Source: Bin87 sp965220095 (lineage in GTDB: Bacteria > Chloroflexota > Dehalococcoidia > Lucifugimonadales > UBA3495). From it: a DNA stretch of 64,000 bases. Under the pieces are notes generated by a model. That model saw nothing but the letters and a program-made list of their open reading frames with translations. It had not been told where the DNA came from and made no database searches. Shown here one piece after another: positions 33,513 to 43,402 of this stretch. Both the position numbers and the translations under genes were made by a program. The stretch spans positions 930,001 to 994,000 of the forward strand of contig OZ244805.1 of assembly GCA_965220095.1 (NCBI GenBank), in the 5' to 3' direction. How positions within the stretch are numbered: the first letter of the stretch is position 1; each line of letters opens with the position of its first letter.

Positions 33513-33545
33513 CTTTAACAGTTGAATAGTGGAAGGAAGTAAGAG
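33513..33545 (+). other. Pre-16S processing stem, 5' arm
   Basis: This 33-base leader segment pairs with 35259-35291 downstream of the gene: 27 Watson-Crick pairs, three G-U pairs and three A-C mismatches by hand count. It would form the long helix that RNase III cuts to release the 16S precursor. Confidence 0.65.
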
Positions 33546-33552
33546 TAAGGTT

Positions 33553-35068
<1,516 letters not shown>

Positions 35069-35258
35069 GGGAGCATACGGTTGCGTCGGGGTGGTTTACC
35101 CATCCCAGATATGACCCACTCCTATGGTCAGTCAGTGGACGTTCCCGCCACTCAGGTCTTTTGGTCGAGTCTTCTTGACTCCCAGGACCTGGAGAACGGG
35201 TTCCCCGAGAAAATCCACTGTTCTCCGACAAATCGTCGGACAAAATTCTCTGCAAATT

Positions 35259-35291
35259 TTCTTGCCTCCTTTCACTACTCAACCGTTAAAG
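35259..35291 (+). other. Pre-16S processing stem, 3' arm
   Basis: The segment pairs with the leader arm at 33513-33545 and brings the two ends of the 16S precursor together. The helix closes on 16S alone, so this transcript is processed independently of other rRNAs. Confidence 0.65.
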
Positions 35292-35298
35292 CCAAATA

Positions 35299-35326
35299 AA
35301 ACCGGGCCTTGTACAGGGCCCGGTTT
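35299..35326 (+). terminator. Terminator of the 16S transcription unit
   Basis: AAACCGGGCC (35299-35308) pairs exactly with GGCCCGGTTT (35317-35326) around an eight-base loop. The stem's last bases supply T residues, but only ACTTATG follows. It sits eight bases after the processing stem. Confidence 0.65.
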
Positions 35327-35415
35327 ACTTATGCCCCAGTTTCTTTGTATAAAGAACCCAGCGTATGACGAACCCAGCCGCCCGCACCCATAAATCCAGT
35401 TGAACAGGCACCCTG

Positions 35416-36447
35416 ATGCGCATCTCTGATTTGGGCGAATTCGGCCTGATTGAACTAATCCAACAATGGACACGGACCTCGATTGTCCACCCGGAGCCTG
35501 CCGGCACAGCCGACTATCGCCTGACCGTGGAAAACGGCGACGATGCTGCCGCCGGCACGTTTTTCGGCGGCCCGATCACCGAGTTCTACACCACCGACAC
35601 CATGGTGGATGGCGTGCATTTCACGTCCCATACAACACCCTGGCGGGACTTGGGTTGGAAGGCGCTGGCGTCCAACATCAGCGATATCGCCGCCATGGGA
35701 GGAGCGCCAGCCTGGGCGTTGGTTACTCTGGGACTACCGTCCGATACGCCGGTGGCCGATGTCGCGGAATTGTACGCCGGTATGTCCGAAATCTGTGGCG
35801 AGTACGGCGCTCAAATCATCGGTGGCGATATGGTGAGCTCCCCAGTGATTTTCGTAACCGTCGCCCTGACCGGCATTTCCAGAGACGCGCCGATGCTCCG
35901 TTCGGCCGCCCAACCCGGACACCAGGTGGCTATAACCGGGCCGGTGGGCGGATCCGCCGGTGGGTTGAAACTGCTGTTGGCCGGCGCAAGCACCGATGGC
36001 GAGGCGGCCACCACGCTCGCAGGGCTGCATCGCCGGCCACGACCGCACATCGCCGAGGGACGGGCGCTGATCGACGCCGGGGTGGGAGTAGCCATGGATG
36101 TTAGCGACGGTCTGGCGGATGATTTGGGCAAATTGTGTGCCAGCAGCCGAGTCGCGGCCCGTATAATAGTTGACCGGGTTCCAGTTCCCGGCGCTCTCAA
36201 AGAAACCTATCCCGATGATTGGCAGGAGTTGGCGTTGTACGGGGGAGAAGACTATGTCCTGCTGTTTACCGCACCACCGGAAGTCATGAAGAACGCTGTG
36301 GCGGCGGTTCAAACGGCATGCATCATCGGCGAAATCATCGGCGGAACACCGGGGCAGGTTACGGTTGTGGACGCTCATGGGAACGCTTTATCCAGGAAAG
36401 GCTCCGGATGGGACCACTTCGCCAACACTGAACCGGCAGCCAGCTAG
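35416..36447 (+). CDS. thiL: Thiamine-monophosphate kinase
   Basis: A 343-residue ThiL. Conserved parts are the start ISDLGEFGLIELIQQW, the metal and ATP region NGDDAAAG, FYTTDTMVDGVHF (about 54-66) with the aspartates that bind magnesium, and AMDVSDGLADDLGKLC in the second half. It phosphorylates thiamine monophosphate to thiamine diphosphate in the cytoplasm. It leads a set thiL-tsaE-tsaB with five-base and two-base gaps; thiL next to tsaE is a common bacterial arrangement. The N-terminal region contains an inserted stretch (SIVHPEPAGTADYRLTVEN) before the ATP site. Confidence 0.93.
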   Translation: MRISDLGEFGLIELIQQWTRTSIVHPEPAGTADYRLTVENGDDAAAGTFFGGPITEFYTTDTMVDGVHFTSHTTPWRDLGWKALASNISDIAAMGGAPAWALVTLGLPSDTPVADVAELYAGMSEICGEYGAQIIGGDMVSSPVIFVTVALTGISRDAPMLRSAAQPGHQVAITGPVGGSAGGLKLLLAGASTDGEAATTLAGLHRRPRPHIAEGRALIDAGVGVAMDVSDGLADDLGKLCASSRVAARIIVDRVPVPGALKETYPDDWQELALYGGEDYVLLFTAPPEVMKNAVAAVQTACIIGEIIGGTPGQVTVVDAHGNALSRKGSGWDHFANTEPAAS

Positions 36448-36452
36448 ACGTT

Positions 36453-36998
36453 ATGTCTATTCCTCTCGTGATCCACACTGAAACTGCCGACGAAACCCGT
36501 TCGGTCGGACTGGTCGTTGGTGAGAACGCCAATCCCGGAGACGTCTATTTGCTGACCGGGCCGCTGGGCGCCGGCAAAACGTGCTTGATTCAGGGCATCG
36601 CCCGTGGACTTGGCGTCCCCGGCTACGCGCGCAGCCCCACGTTCGTGTTGGTTACCCGCTATATGGGCAGGTTGACCCTGCATCACACTGACCTCTACCG
36701 GATTGACCATCCGGCGGAGGCGTGGGACCTGGGGCTCGAGGACGTAATCGCTGCCGGGGACGACGTACTGGCGGTCGAGTGGGCTGACCGGGCCGGCGAT
36801 CTATTCCCTTCCGATGCCCTCTGGATCACACTGGACTACGGGATTGACCCCAACCCGGCCTGCGAGGTTATGTCGGACGAGGATGGGTCCATTCCGGGTC
36901 GACACAGCATCACCTTCAGGGACGATTCGGCCCGTTTTGCACCTCTGTTGCGGGCGTTGGCCGCCAGGTTCGAGCCACGGGCCGCTACCGGATTTTAG
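36453..36998 (+). CDS. tsaE: tRNA threonylcarbamoyladenosine biosynthesis ATPase TsaE
   Basis: A 181-residue P-loop ATPase. The Walker A motif is GPLGAGKTCLIQG (about 31-43), followed by YARSPTFVLVTRY and a HTDLYRIDHPAEAWDLGLED block, the typical TsaE signature. It works with TsaB and TsaD to make the t6A modification of tRNAs reading ANN codons. The protein is longer than most TsaE (about 150) because of an extended C-terminus rich in charged residues. It starts five bases after the thiL stop. Confidence 0.92.
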   Translation: MSIPLVIHTETADETRSVGLVVGENANPGDVYLLTGPLGAGKTCLIQGIARGLGVPGYARSPTFVLVTRYMGRLTLHHTDLYRIDHPAEAWDLGLEDVIAAGDDVLAVEWADRAGDLFPSDALWITLDYGIDPNPACEVMSDEDGSIPGRHSITFRDDSARFAPLLRALAARFEPRAATGF

Positions 36999-37000
36999 CG

Positions 37001-37738
37001 ATGCTGTTGGCGATTGACACATCATCCCGTTGCGGCGGGATGGCGCTGGCGGACGCCGACGGCAACGTCGTCGAAGCCAGGCTGTGGCGCACTCGGGTCA
37101 ACCACACCGCGCAACTGATGCCGGCCGTGGCTGCCGCGTTGCAAACGCATGGTCTGCAAGTAGCCCACTTGACGGGAGTCGCGGTCGCCCTGGGGCCCGG
37201 GCCGTTCAGCGCGTTGCGCGTCGGAGTTAGCGCCGCCAAAGGGTTGGCGATGGCAGCCGGTTTGCCCATCGTCGGCATTGACACGCTGGCACTGGAAGCT
37301 GGCCGACATCTACGAACCGACGCCATCGCGGTAGCGTGGCTGGACGCCGGGCGCAACGAAGTCGCCGCCGCCTGGTTCGGAAGCGACGGTAAGAGGATCC
37401 GGGAAGATGCAATCGCACCACCCGAGTCCCTGTTGGGCGAGGACGCGACAAACACGGCGCCGCATACCTATTGCGGCGAAGCAGTTTTTGGGCGTCAGGA
37501 CAACATCAGGTCATTCGCGTCCGGCCATGGCGTCGAACCCGGCCGTGCAATCGTGGCCCCGTGGACACCTGCCGACCGGCTTTGGGAGCTGGCTTCAGTC
37601 GCGGTGCAACGGGTCGCGCTCGGCGAACTCGGCGACTTGTCCACCTTGCAGCCATACTACCTGCGGATGCCCAGCATAGGCACGCCCAAACAACGCGATC
37701 GAGTAGTGCAGGGCAAGCCCGCTGCCGCGCGGCCTTAG
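37001..37738 (+). CDS. tsaB: tRNA threonylcarbamoyladenosine biosynthesis protein TsaB
   Basis: A 245-residue ASKHA-fold protein. LLAIDTSSRCGGMAL at the N-terminus, the NHTAQLMPAV block and GVAVALGPGPFSALRVGVSA with AKGLA are diagnostic of TsaB. It lacks its own catalytic activity and scaffolds TsaD in the t6A complex. It begins two bases after tsaE. The rimI or tsaD genes often found next are not in the window; ndk follows instead. Confidence 0.9.
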   Translation: MLLAIDTSSRCGGMALADADGNVVEARLWRTRVNHTAQLMPAVAAALQTHGLQVAHLTGVAVALGPGPFSALRVGVSAAKGLAMAAGLPIVGIDTLALEAGRHLRTDAIAVAWLDAGRNEVAAAWFGSDGKRIREDAIAPPESLLGEDATNTAPHTYCGEAVFGRQDNIRSFASGHGVEPGRAIVAPWTPADRLWELASVAVQRVALGELGDLSTLQPYYLRMPSIGTPKQRDRVVQGKPAAARP

Positions 37739-37794
37739 TGCAGCGTCATTCGGCGTCAATCACACCAAACGAACTTCAGGAGCACGCGCAATCT

Positions 37795-38247
37795 ATGGAA
37801 AGAACTTTCGTCGCCATCAAACCGGACGGTGTCCAACGGGGCGTTATTGGTGAGGTAATCTCACGGCTTGAACGCCGGGGTCTCAAGCTGGTGGCAATCC
37901 AAATGATGCAGGTCGATGAGGAATTGGCGGGTCGCCACTACGGGGAGCACGTTGACCGGCCTTTCTTCCCCGGCCTGGTTTCATTCATCACTTCCGGCCC
38001 CATCGTGGCCATGATCTGGGAGGCGACAAATGCGGTTGCGCTGGCCCGACAAACTATGGGGGCCACCAACCCCGCCGACGCCGCACCCGGAACTATTCGC
38101 GGCGACTTTGGCATCGACATTGGCCGCAACATAGTCCACGGGTCGGACAGCCCGGAGTCAGCGACGCGCGAAATCGGACTGTTTTTTGGGTCCGACGCCG
38201 GCCTGGATTACAGCCGCAGCACCGACCAATGGATTACAGAATCCTGA
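37795..38247 (+). CDS. ndk: Nucleoside diphosphate kinase
   Basis: A 150-residue NDK. It starts ERTFVAIKPDGVQRGVIGE, and the phosphorylated histidine is His115 in RNIVHGSDSPESA. It transfers phosphate between nucleoside di- and triphosphates. The ATG at 37795 is fixed by homology; AGGAG lies about 12 bases upstream. The frame stays open upstream as an overlap with tsaB and is not part of the gene. Its 3' end overlaps the 3' end of rsfS on the opposite strand by 14 bases. Confidence 0.95.
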   Translation: MERTFVAIKPDGVQRGVIGEVISRLERRGLKLVAIQMMQVDEELAGRHYGEHVDRPFFPGLVSFITSGPIVAMIWEATNAVALARQTMGATNPADAAPGTIRGDFGIDIGRNIVHGSDSPESATREIGLFFGSDAGLDYSRSTDQWITES

Positions 38248-38596
38248 CCACCTGTGGGGCCCGGCTCCAGAGGCGTTCCAGTCCGTAAAATTCGCGCTCG
38301 TCCGGCCCGAAAATATGGACTACGACGTCGGCGAAATCCAGCAGAATCCAGCCAGACACTGGTGTCCCTTCACGACGGTGGCGCGGCACGGCGGCCTCTT
38401 TCATGGCATTGGTCAGGTCTTCCTCCAACGCCTGAATCTGACGCACCGAATCGGCAGTCATGACCACGAAATAATCGGCAAAGGGGGTCAACCCTCTCAG
38501 GTCGAGCATCACGATGTCGGTGGCCAATTTCTCAGCGGCGACGTCGACGGCCAGGCGGGCGACACTATTGGGACTGTGCGTAGTTACGTCGGTCAT
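38234..38596 (-). CDS. rsfS: Ribosomal silencing factor RsfS
   Basis: A 120-residue RsfS/DUF143 protein. KLATDIVMLDLRGLTPFADY leads into FVVMTADSVRQIQALEEDL, and the end has GWILLDFADVVVHIF followed by REFYGLERLW, all conserved. It binds ribosomal protein uL14 and prevents subunit joining under starvation. The ATG at 38596 gives the family-typical N-terminus; the GGAGG 15 bases upstream is rather far. It is alone on this strand between ndk and gltB. Confidence 0.92.
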   Translation of the reverse strand: MTDVTTHSPNSVARLAVDVAAEKLATDIVMLDLRGLTPFADYFVVMTADSVRQIQALEEDLTNAMKEAAVPRHRREGTPVSGWILLDFADVVVHIFGPDEREFYGLERLWSRAPQVVRIL

Positions 38597-38681
38597 GCGT
38601 ACTCGGTAAAACCTCCGGCCAACAGATCCTATAACAGCCGTCAATTGGCCTTAGTTGAGTATAGGGGCGGGTACCATCGCC

Positions 38682-38709
38682 TTGCAATCCCCGCCGTTTG
38701 TGATATATT
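38682..38709 (+). promoter_or_regulatory. Promoter for gltBD
   Basis: TTGCAA (38682-38687), a 16-base spacer and TATATT (38704-38709). It gives a leader of about 140 bases before the gltB start, in which a tandem repeat is found. Confidence 0.5.
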
Positions 38710-38796
38710 ACACAAGTCGGCGCGGCAAGTAGTTTTCGATGTTCCAACGCCCTGTAACCGGCAGTGTCGGGCCGGAGTGGCTCATTCGGCAGGCCG

Positions 38797-38838
38797 TTGG
38801 TTTTTCAACGTAGAACCCATTGGTTTTTTCAATGTAGA
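38797..38838 (+). repeat. 23-base-period tandem repeat in the gltB leader
   Basis: TTGGTTTTTCAACGTAGA (38797-38814) recurs as TTGGTTTTTTCAATGTAGA (38820-38838), 23 bases on. It ends 16 bases before the gltB ATG. In RNA, the T-rich words could be part of an attenuator or protein-binding leader. Confidence 0.45.
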
Positions 38839-38854
38839 GCGCAAGGTTGTAGCC

Positions 38855-41800
38855 ATGAATTCGCTTAAGAAGTTAGCCCAGTCCGGTTTATACCGCCCAG
38901 AGCAAGAACACGACGCCTGTGGCGTGGGCATGGTGGCTAACATCAAGGGCGATAAAACCCACTCGATTATCGAAGAATGCCTTCAGGTTCTAAACAACCT
39001 GGGTCATCGCGGCGCTTCCGGTTCCGACCCCGACACCGGAGACGGGGCGGGCATCCTGGTGCAAATGCCAGATGCCTTCTTCCGCAAGGTCACATCGAGC
39101 CTGGGTTTCACATTGCCCGTTGAGGGCGAGTACGGCGTCGGGATGGCTTTCCTGCCCCAGGACGCCGCCGCAATTGCCACCGTTGTGGCCCACATCGAGG
39201 AGGTCGTCGCCAGCGAGGGACTGACCATGCTCGGATGGCGAGAAGTTCCTTTGGATCACACGACCATAGGCCGAGACGCTCGAGAAGTGTGCCCCACTAT
39301 CCGCCAGTTCTTCGTGGGCAAAGGCACGGCCGACACACCCGACCGGGCAGCCCTGGAACGCAAGCTGTACGTCGTGCGCAAGGTATTTGAGAACACCCTG
39401 GGACACACAGGCATTAGCGATGACGATGCTGATTTTTGCTACCTGTGCAGCCTGAGTTGCAACACTGTGGTCTACAAAGGCCTGCTGGTGTCTCACCAGG
39501 TGGCGCAATTTTACCTGGACCTGAATGATGAAACCCTGGTTTCCGCGTTCGCTCTCGTACACTCCCGGTTCAGCACCAACACGCTGGGACACTGGAAGCT
39601 GGCGCATCCCTACCGCTATCTGGCGCACAACGGCGAGATTAACACGCTGCGGGGCAACATCAACTGGATGCACGCCCGCGAAAACCAGTTCCGCTCGCCA
39701 CTGTACGGCGATGATGTGCACAAGCTGGCCCCCATCTGCAATCCCCGGGCCAGCGACACCGCCAGCTTCGACAACTGCCTTGAACTGCTGGTAATGACCG
39801 GCCGCGACCTGGCGCATTCCATGCTGATGATGATCCCCGAAGCGTGGGACCAGCACGAAACCATGCCGCAGGAGAAGAAGGATTTCTACGAATTCCACTC
39901 CTGCATGATGGAACCCTGGGACGGGCCGGCGATGATGCTGGCCACCGATGGCAAAGACGTGTGCGCCGTGCTGGACCGCAACGGTCTGCGTCCCTTCCGC
40001 TACACAGTTACTCATGACGGCAAGCTGGTCATGGCATCGGAAACCGGCGTGCTGGATCTCCCGGCCGCCAGTATCAGAGAGAAAGGTCGATTGCAGCCGG
40101 GCCGGATGTTCCTGGTGAGTTTGGACGAAGGTCGCATCATTGGCGACGAAGAACTGAAACACACCCTGTCCAACCGGAAACCCTACGGCCAGTGGCTTCA
40201 GGAGCAAAAAGTTGCGCTGGAGGACCTGCCGCCCGCCGATGCGGCGGCTCCGGCCGGTAGTTCCAACCTGCGGCAACACCAGCGCGCCTTTGGTTACACC
40301 ATCGAAGAGTTGCGGATGCTGACCACGCCCATGGCCGCCGCCGGATACGAAGCCATCGGTTCGATGGGCAACGACGCCTCGCTCGCGGTACTGTCGAGTC
40401 AAAATCGACAGCTGTTTGACTACTTCAAGCAATTATTCGCCCAAGTGTCCAACCCACCACTGGATGCCATCCGAGAAGAACTGGTTACATCTCTGGAAGC
40501 CTTTATCGGCAGCGAACAAAACCTGTTTGATGAAAGCCCGGAACACTGTCGTCAACTCCGGTTGAAAAGCCCGCTGCTGACCGACGCGCAGCTGGCGCAA
40601 ATTCGAGCCCTGAACCTGCCCGGAATGTCGTCGGTCACCTTGCCAACGCTGTTTGAGGCCCGCACCGGATCGCTGCAGCAGGCTCTCGACACCCTCTGCA
40701 ATGCGGCGTCCCGGGCCATTGCCGACGGCAAAAACATCATTGTCCTTTCCGACCGGGGGGTCGATGCCGAACACGCTCCCATTCCCAGCCTGCTGGCAAC
40801 CGCCGCTGTCCACCACCATCTGACCCGGGAAGGTACCCGCACCCGCGTGGGCTTGGTGGTCGAATCGGGCGAACCACGGGAAGTGCAGCACATCTGCCTG
40901 CTGATCGGCTACGGGGCCGGAGCCATGAACCCATATCTGGCGCTGGAATCGGTGGCCGATCTGGCCGAGCGCGGGGAACTCACCGGAACCACGCCGGATT
41001 ACGCGGTTTACAACTTCATTAAAGCCAACGAAAAAGGCGTCTTGAAGGTAATGTCCAAGATGGGCATTTCCACGGTACAGTCATATCGGGGCGCCCAGAT
41101 ATTCGAGGCCATCGGCTTGAACGATGACGTGGTGAATCGTTACTTCACCGGCACACCGTCGCGGATCCAGGGCATTGGCCTGGACATCATCGAAGCAGAA
41201 ACGCTGCAACGGCACCGTTCGGCGTTTGATGACCCCTTCATGCCGGGTATGCAAGAGCTGGACATGGGCGGCCAGTATCAGTGGCGGCGTCACGGCGAGT
41301 TCCACCAGTGGAATCCGGAAGCCATCGCCAAGTTGCAATATGCCACCCGCTCCAACGACCCCAAAGCGTACCGAGAATTCGCCGAGCAGGTTAACGACCA
41401 GAGTCGGGCGATGGCCACCTTGCGAGGTCTCCTGGACTTTAAGCCCAGCGAGTCCATTCCCATCGACGAAGTCGAACCGGCGGTAGACATTGTCAAGCGG
41501 TTCGCCACCGGCGCAATCTCCCTCGGTTCCATCAGCCGCGAAGCTCACGAGACCATGGCCATCGCCATGAACCGGCTGGGCGCGCGCAGCAACACCGGAG
41601 AGGGCGGAGAAGACTACCATCGGTACGACCTGGACGACAACGGCGACAACCGCTCCAGCGCCATCAAGCAGGTGGCGTCCGGACGTTTCGGCGTTACTCC
41701 CAACTATCTGGTTAATGCCACCGACCTGCAAATCAAGATGGCGCAGGGTTCCAAGCCCGGAGAAGGCGGGCAACTACCAGGCCACAAGGTGGATGAATAC

Positions 41801-43402
41801 ATCGGATGGGTTCGGAACACCACACCGGGCGTGGAATTGATTTCGCCGCCGCCCCATCACGATATTTACTCGATTGAGGACCTGGCACAACTCATCCACG
41901 ACTTGAAAAACATCAACCCGGAAGCCCGCATCCATGTCAAGCTAGTGTCCGAAGTAGGGGTGGGCACCATCGCCGCCGGAGTATCCAAAGGGCACGGCGA
42001 CGTGGTCCTCATCAGCGGGCACGACGGCGGAACCGGCGCGTCTCCCGAGTCTTCGATCAAACACGCCGGCCTGCCCTGGGAACTTGGCGTTGCCGAGACT
42101 CAGCAGGTGCTGGTCGCCAACGACCTCCGGAGCCGCATCGTGGTGCAAACCGACGGCCAGCTGAAAACCGGCCGCGACGTTGCCATCGCCGCGCTGCTGG
42201 GCGCCGAAGAGTTCGGCATGGCCACCGCTGCCCTCATCGTCAACGGTTGCATCATGTTGCGCAAATGCCACCTGAACACCTGCTCGGTTGGCATTGCCAC
42301 CCAGGACCCTGAGCTGCGCCAGAGATTTGCCGGTCAGCCCGGGCATCTGGTCAACTATTTCTATTTCGTGGCAGAAGAGCTGCGGGAGATTATGGCTCAG
42401 ACCGGATTCCGCTCCGTCGCCGAGATGGTGGGCCGGGTGGACAAGTTGGAAACCCGGCAGGCAGTCGACCACTGGAAAGCTGCCAGCGTTGACCTGTCCC
42501 GGTTGCTGGTAATCCCGCCTCGCGCGGAACGCGTCCAGACCTACTGCTGCGCCGTGCAAGACCACGGTCTGGAGCGAGCGCTGGATCACCAGATCATCGC
42601 GCAAGCCCAACCCGCCATCGACAACGGCACGCCGGTACGAATTGACTTGCCGGTCAGCAACTCGAACCGTACCGTAGGCGCAATGCTCAGCGGTCGGGTG
42701 GCCCGCAAGTACGGTGAGCAAGGTCTGCCTCCTGGAACTATCGACATCCACTTGGAAGGTTCAGGCGGGCAAAGTTTCGGCGCATTCCTGGCGGCCGGCG
42801 TGTCCATCAGCCTGGCCGGCGACACCAATGACTACATGGGCAAGGGCATCGGCGGCGGCCGCATCGTCATCGTGCCGCCCGCGGGTTCGGGATTCGTGCC
42901 GGAGGACAACATCATCATCGGCAACGTGGCGCTGTACGGCGCCACCGGCGGCGACGTGTTTATTCGGGGTCGCGCCGGCGAACGTTTCGCCGTCCGCAAC
43001 AGCGGCGCCATCGCGGTGGTGGAAGGCATCGGCGACCACGGTTGCGAATACATGACCGGTGGCGTCGTCGCCGTCATCGGCAGCACTGGTCGCAACTTTG
43101 GCGCTGGCATGAGCGGCGGCATCGCATTCGTTCATGACCCCGATGGGGATTTTCACATCCGGTTCAACGCTGGCATGGCCGACCTGGAAAACCTGGCTGA
43201 ACAAGAGGATATTGACCTGCTGCATGGCCTGTTGACCGAGCACCTGACCCGCACCGGCAGCAGCCCGGCGCAGCGCATCCTTGACGATTGGAGCGCCAGC
43301 ATTGGTCAATTCCGAAAGGTGATGCCCCGCGATTATCGTCGCGTGCTGGAAGAGCGTAAGCAGCGCGCCGAAGCGGAACTGGCGGCGGTGCCGAATGGGT
43401 AA
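38855..43402 (+). CDS. gltB: Glutamate synthase, large subunit
   Basis: A 1515-residue protein, the normal GltB length. The N-terminal glutamine amidotransferase nucleophile is Cys22 in EHDACGVGMVANI, which requires removal of a 21-residue propeptide. The FMN domain includes GRFGVTPNYLVNATDLQIKM and SGHDGGTGASPESS. The 3Fe-4S ligands are in CIMLRKCHLNTC (about 1132-1143), and the C-terminal beta-helix is rich in glycine. It converts glutamine and 2-oxoglutarate to two glutamates. The ATG at 38855 has AAGG eight bases upstream; the frame remains open upstream through ndk but is not coding there. gltD overlaps its end by eight bases. Confidence 0.95.
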   Translation: MNSLKKLAQSGLYRPEQEHDACGVGMVANIKGDKTHSIIEECLQVLNNLGHRGASGSDPDTGDGAGILVQMPDAFFRKVTSSLGFTLPVEGEYGVGMAFLPQDAAAIATVVAHIEEVVASEGLTMLGWREVPLDHTTIGRDAREVCPTIRQFFVGKGTADTPDRAALERKLYVVRKVFENTLGHTGISDDDADFCYLCSLSCNTVVYKGLLVSHQVAQFYLDLNDETLVSAFALVHSRFSTNTLGHWKLAHPYRYLAHNGEINTLRGNINWMHARENQFRSPLYGDDVHKLAPICNPRASDTASFDNCLELLVMTGRDLAHSMLMMIPEAWDQHETMPQEKKDFYEFHSCMMEPWDGPAMMLATDGKDVCAVLDRNGLRPFRYTVTHDGKLVMASETGVLDLPAASIREKGRLQPGRMFLVSLDEGRIIGDEELKHTLSNRKPYGQWLQEQKVALEDLPPADAAAPAGSSNLRQHQRAFGYTIEELRMLTTPMAAAGYEAIGSMGNDASLAVLSSQNRQLFDYFKQLFAQVSNPPLDAIREELVTSLEAFIGSEQNLFDESPEHCRQLRLKSPLLTDAQLAQIRALNLPGMSSVTLPTLFEARTGSLQQALDTLCNAASRAIADGKNIIVLSDRGVDAEHAPIPSLLATAAVHHHLTREGTRTRVGLVVESGEPREVQHICLLIGYGAGAMNPYLALESVADLAERGELTGTTPDYAVYNFIKANEKGVLKVMSKMGISTVQSYRGAQIFEAIGLNDDVVNRYFTGTPSRIQGIGLDIIEAETLQRHRSAFDDPFMPGMQELDMGGQYQWRRHGEFHQWNPEAIAKLQYATRSNDPKAYREFAEQVNDQSRAMATLRGLLDFKPSESIPIDEVEPAVDIVKRFATGAISLGSISREAHETMAIAMNRLGARSNTGEGGEDYHRYDLDDNGDNRSSAIKQVASGRFGVTPNYLVNATDLQIKMAQGSKPGEGGQLPGHKVDEYIGWVRNTTPGVELISPPPHHDIYSIEDLAQLIHDLKNINPEARIHVKLVSEVGVGTIAAGVSKGHGDVVLISGHDGGTGASPESSIKHAGLPWELGVAETQQVLVANDLRSRIVVQTDGQLKTGRDVAIAALLGAEEFGMATAALIVNGCIMLRKCHLNTCSVGIATQDPELRQRFAGQPGHLVNYFYFVAEELREIMAQTGFRSVAEMVGRVDKLETRQAVDHWKAASVDLSRLLVIPPRAERVQTYCCAVQDHGLERALDHQIIAQAQPAIDNGTPVRIDLPVSNSNRTVGAMLSGRVARKYGEQGLPPGTIDIHLEGSGGQSFGAFLAAGVSISLAGDTNDYMGKGIGGGRIVIVPPAGSGFVPEDNIIIGNVALYGATGGDVFIRGRAGERFAVRNSGAIAVVEGIGDHGCEYMTGGVVAVIGSTGRNFGAGMSGGIAFVHDPDGDFHIRFNAGMADLENLAEQEDIDLLHGLLTEHLTRTGSSPAQRILDDWSASIGQFRKVMPRDYRRVLEERKQRAEAELAAVPNG

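Noticed and set aside
38990..40432. 480-codon frame opposite gltB
   Set aside because: A shadow of the highly conserved gltB frame without recognisable domains.
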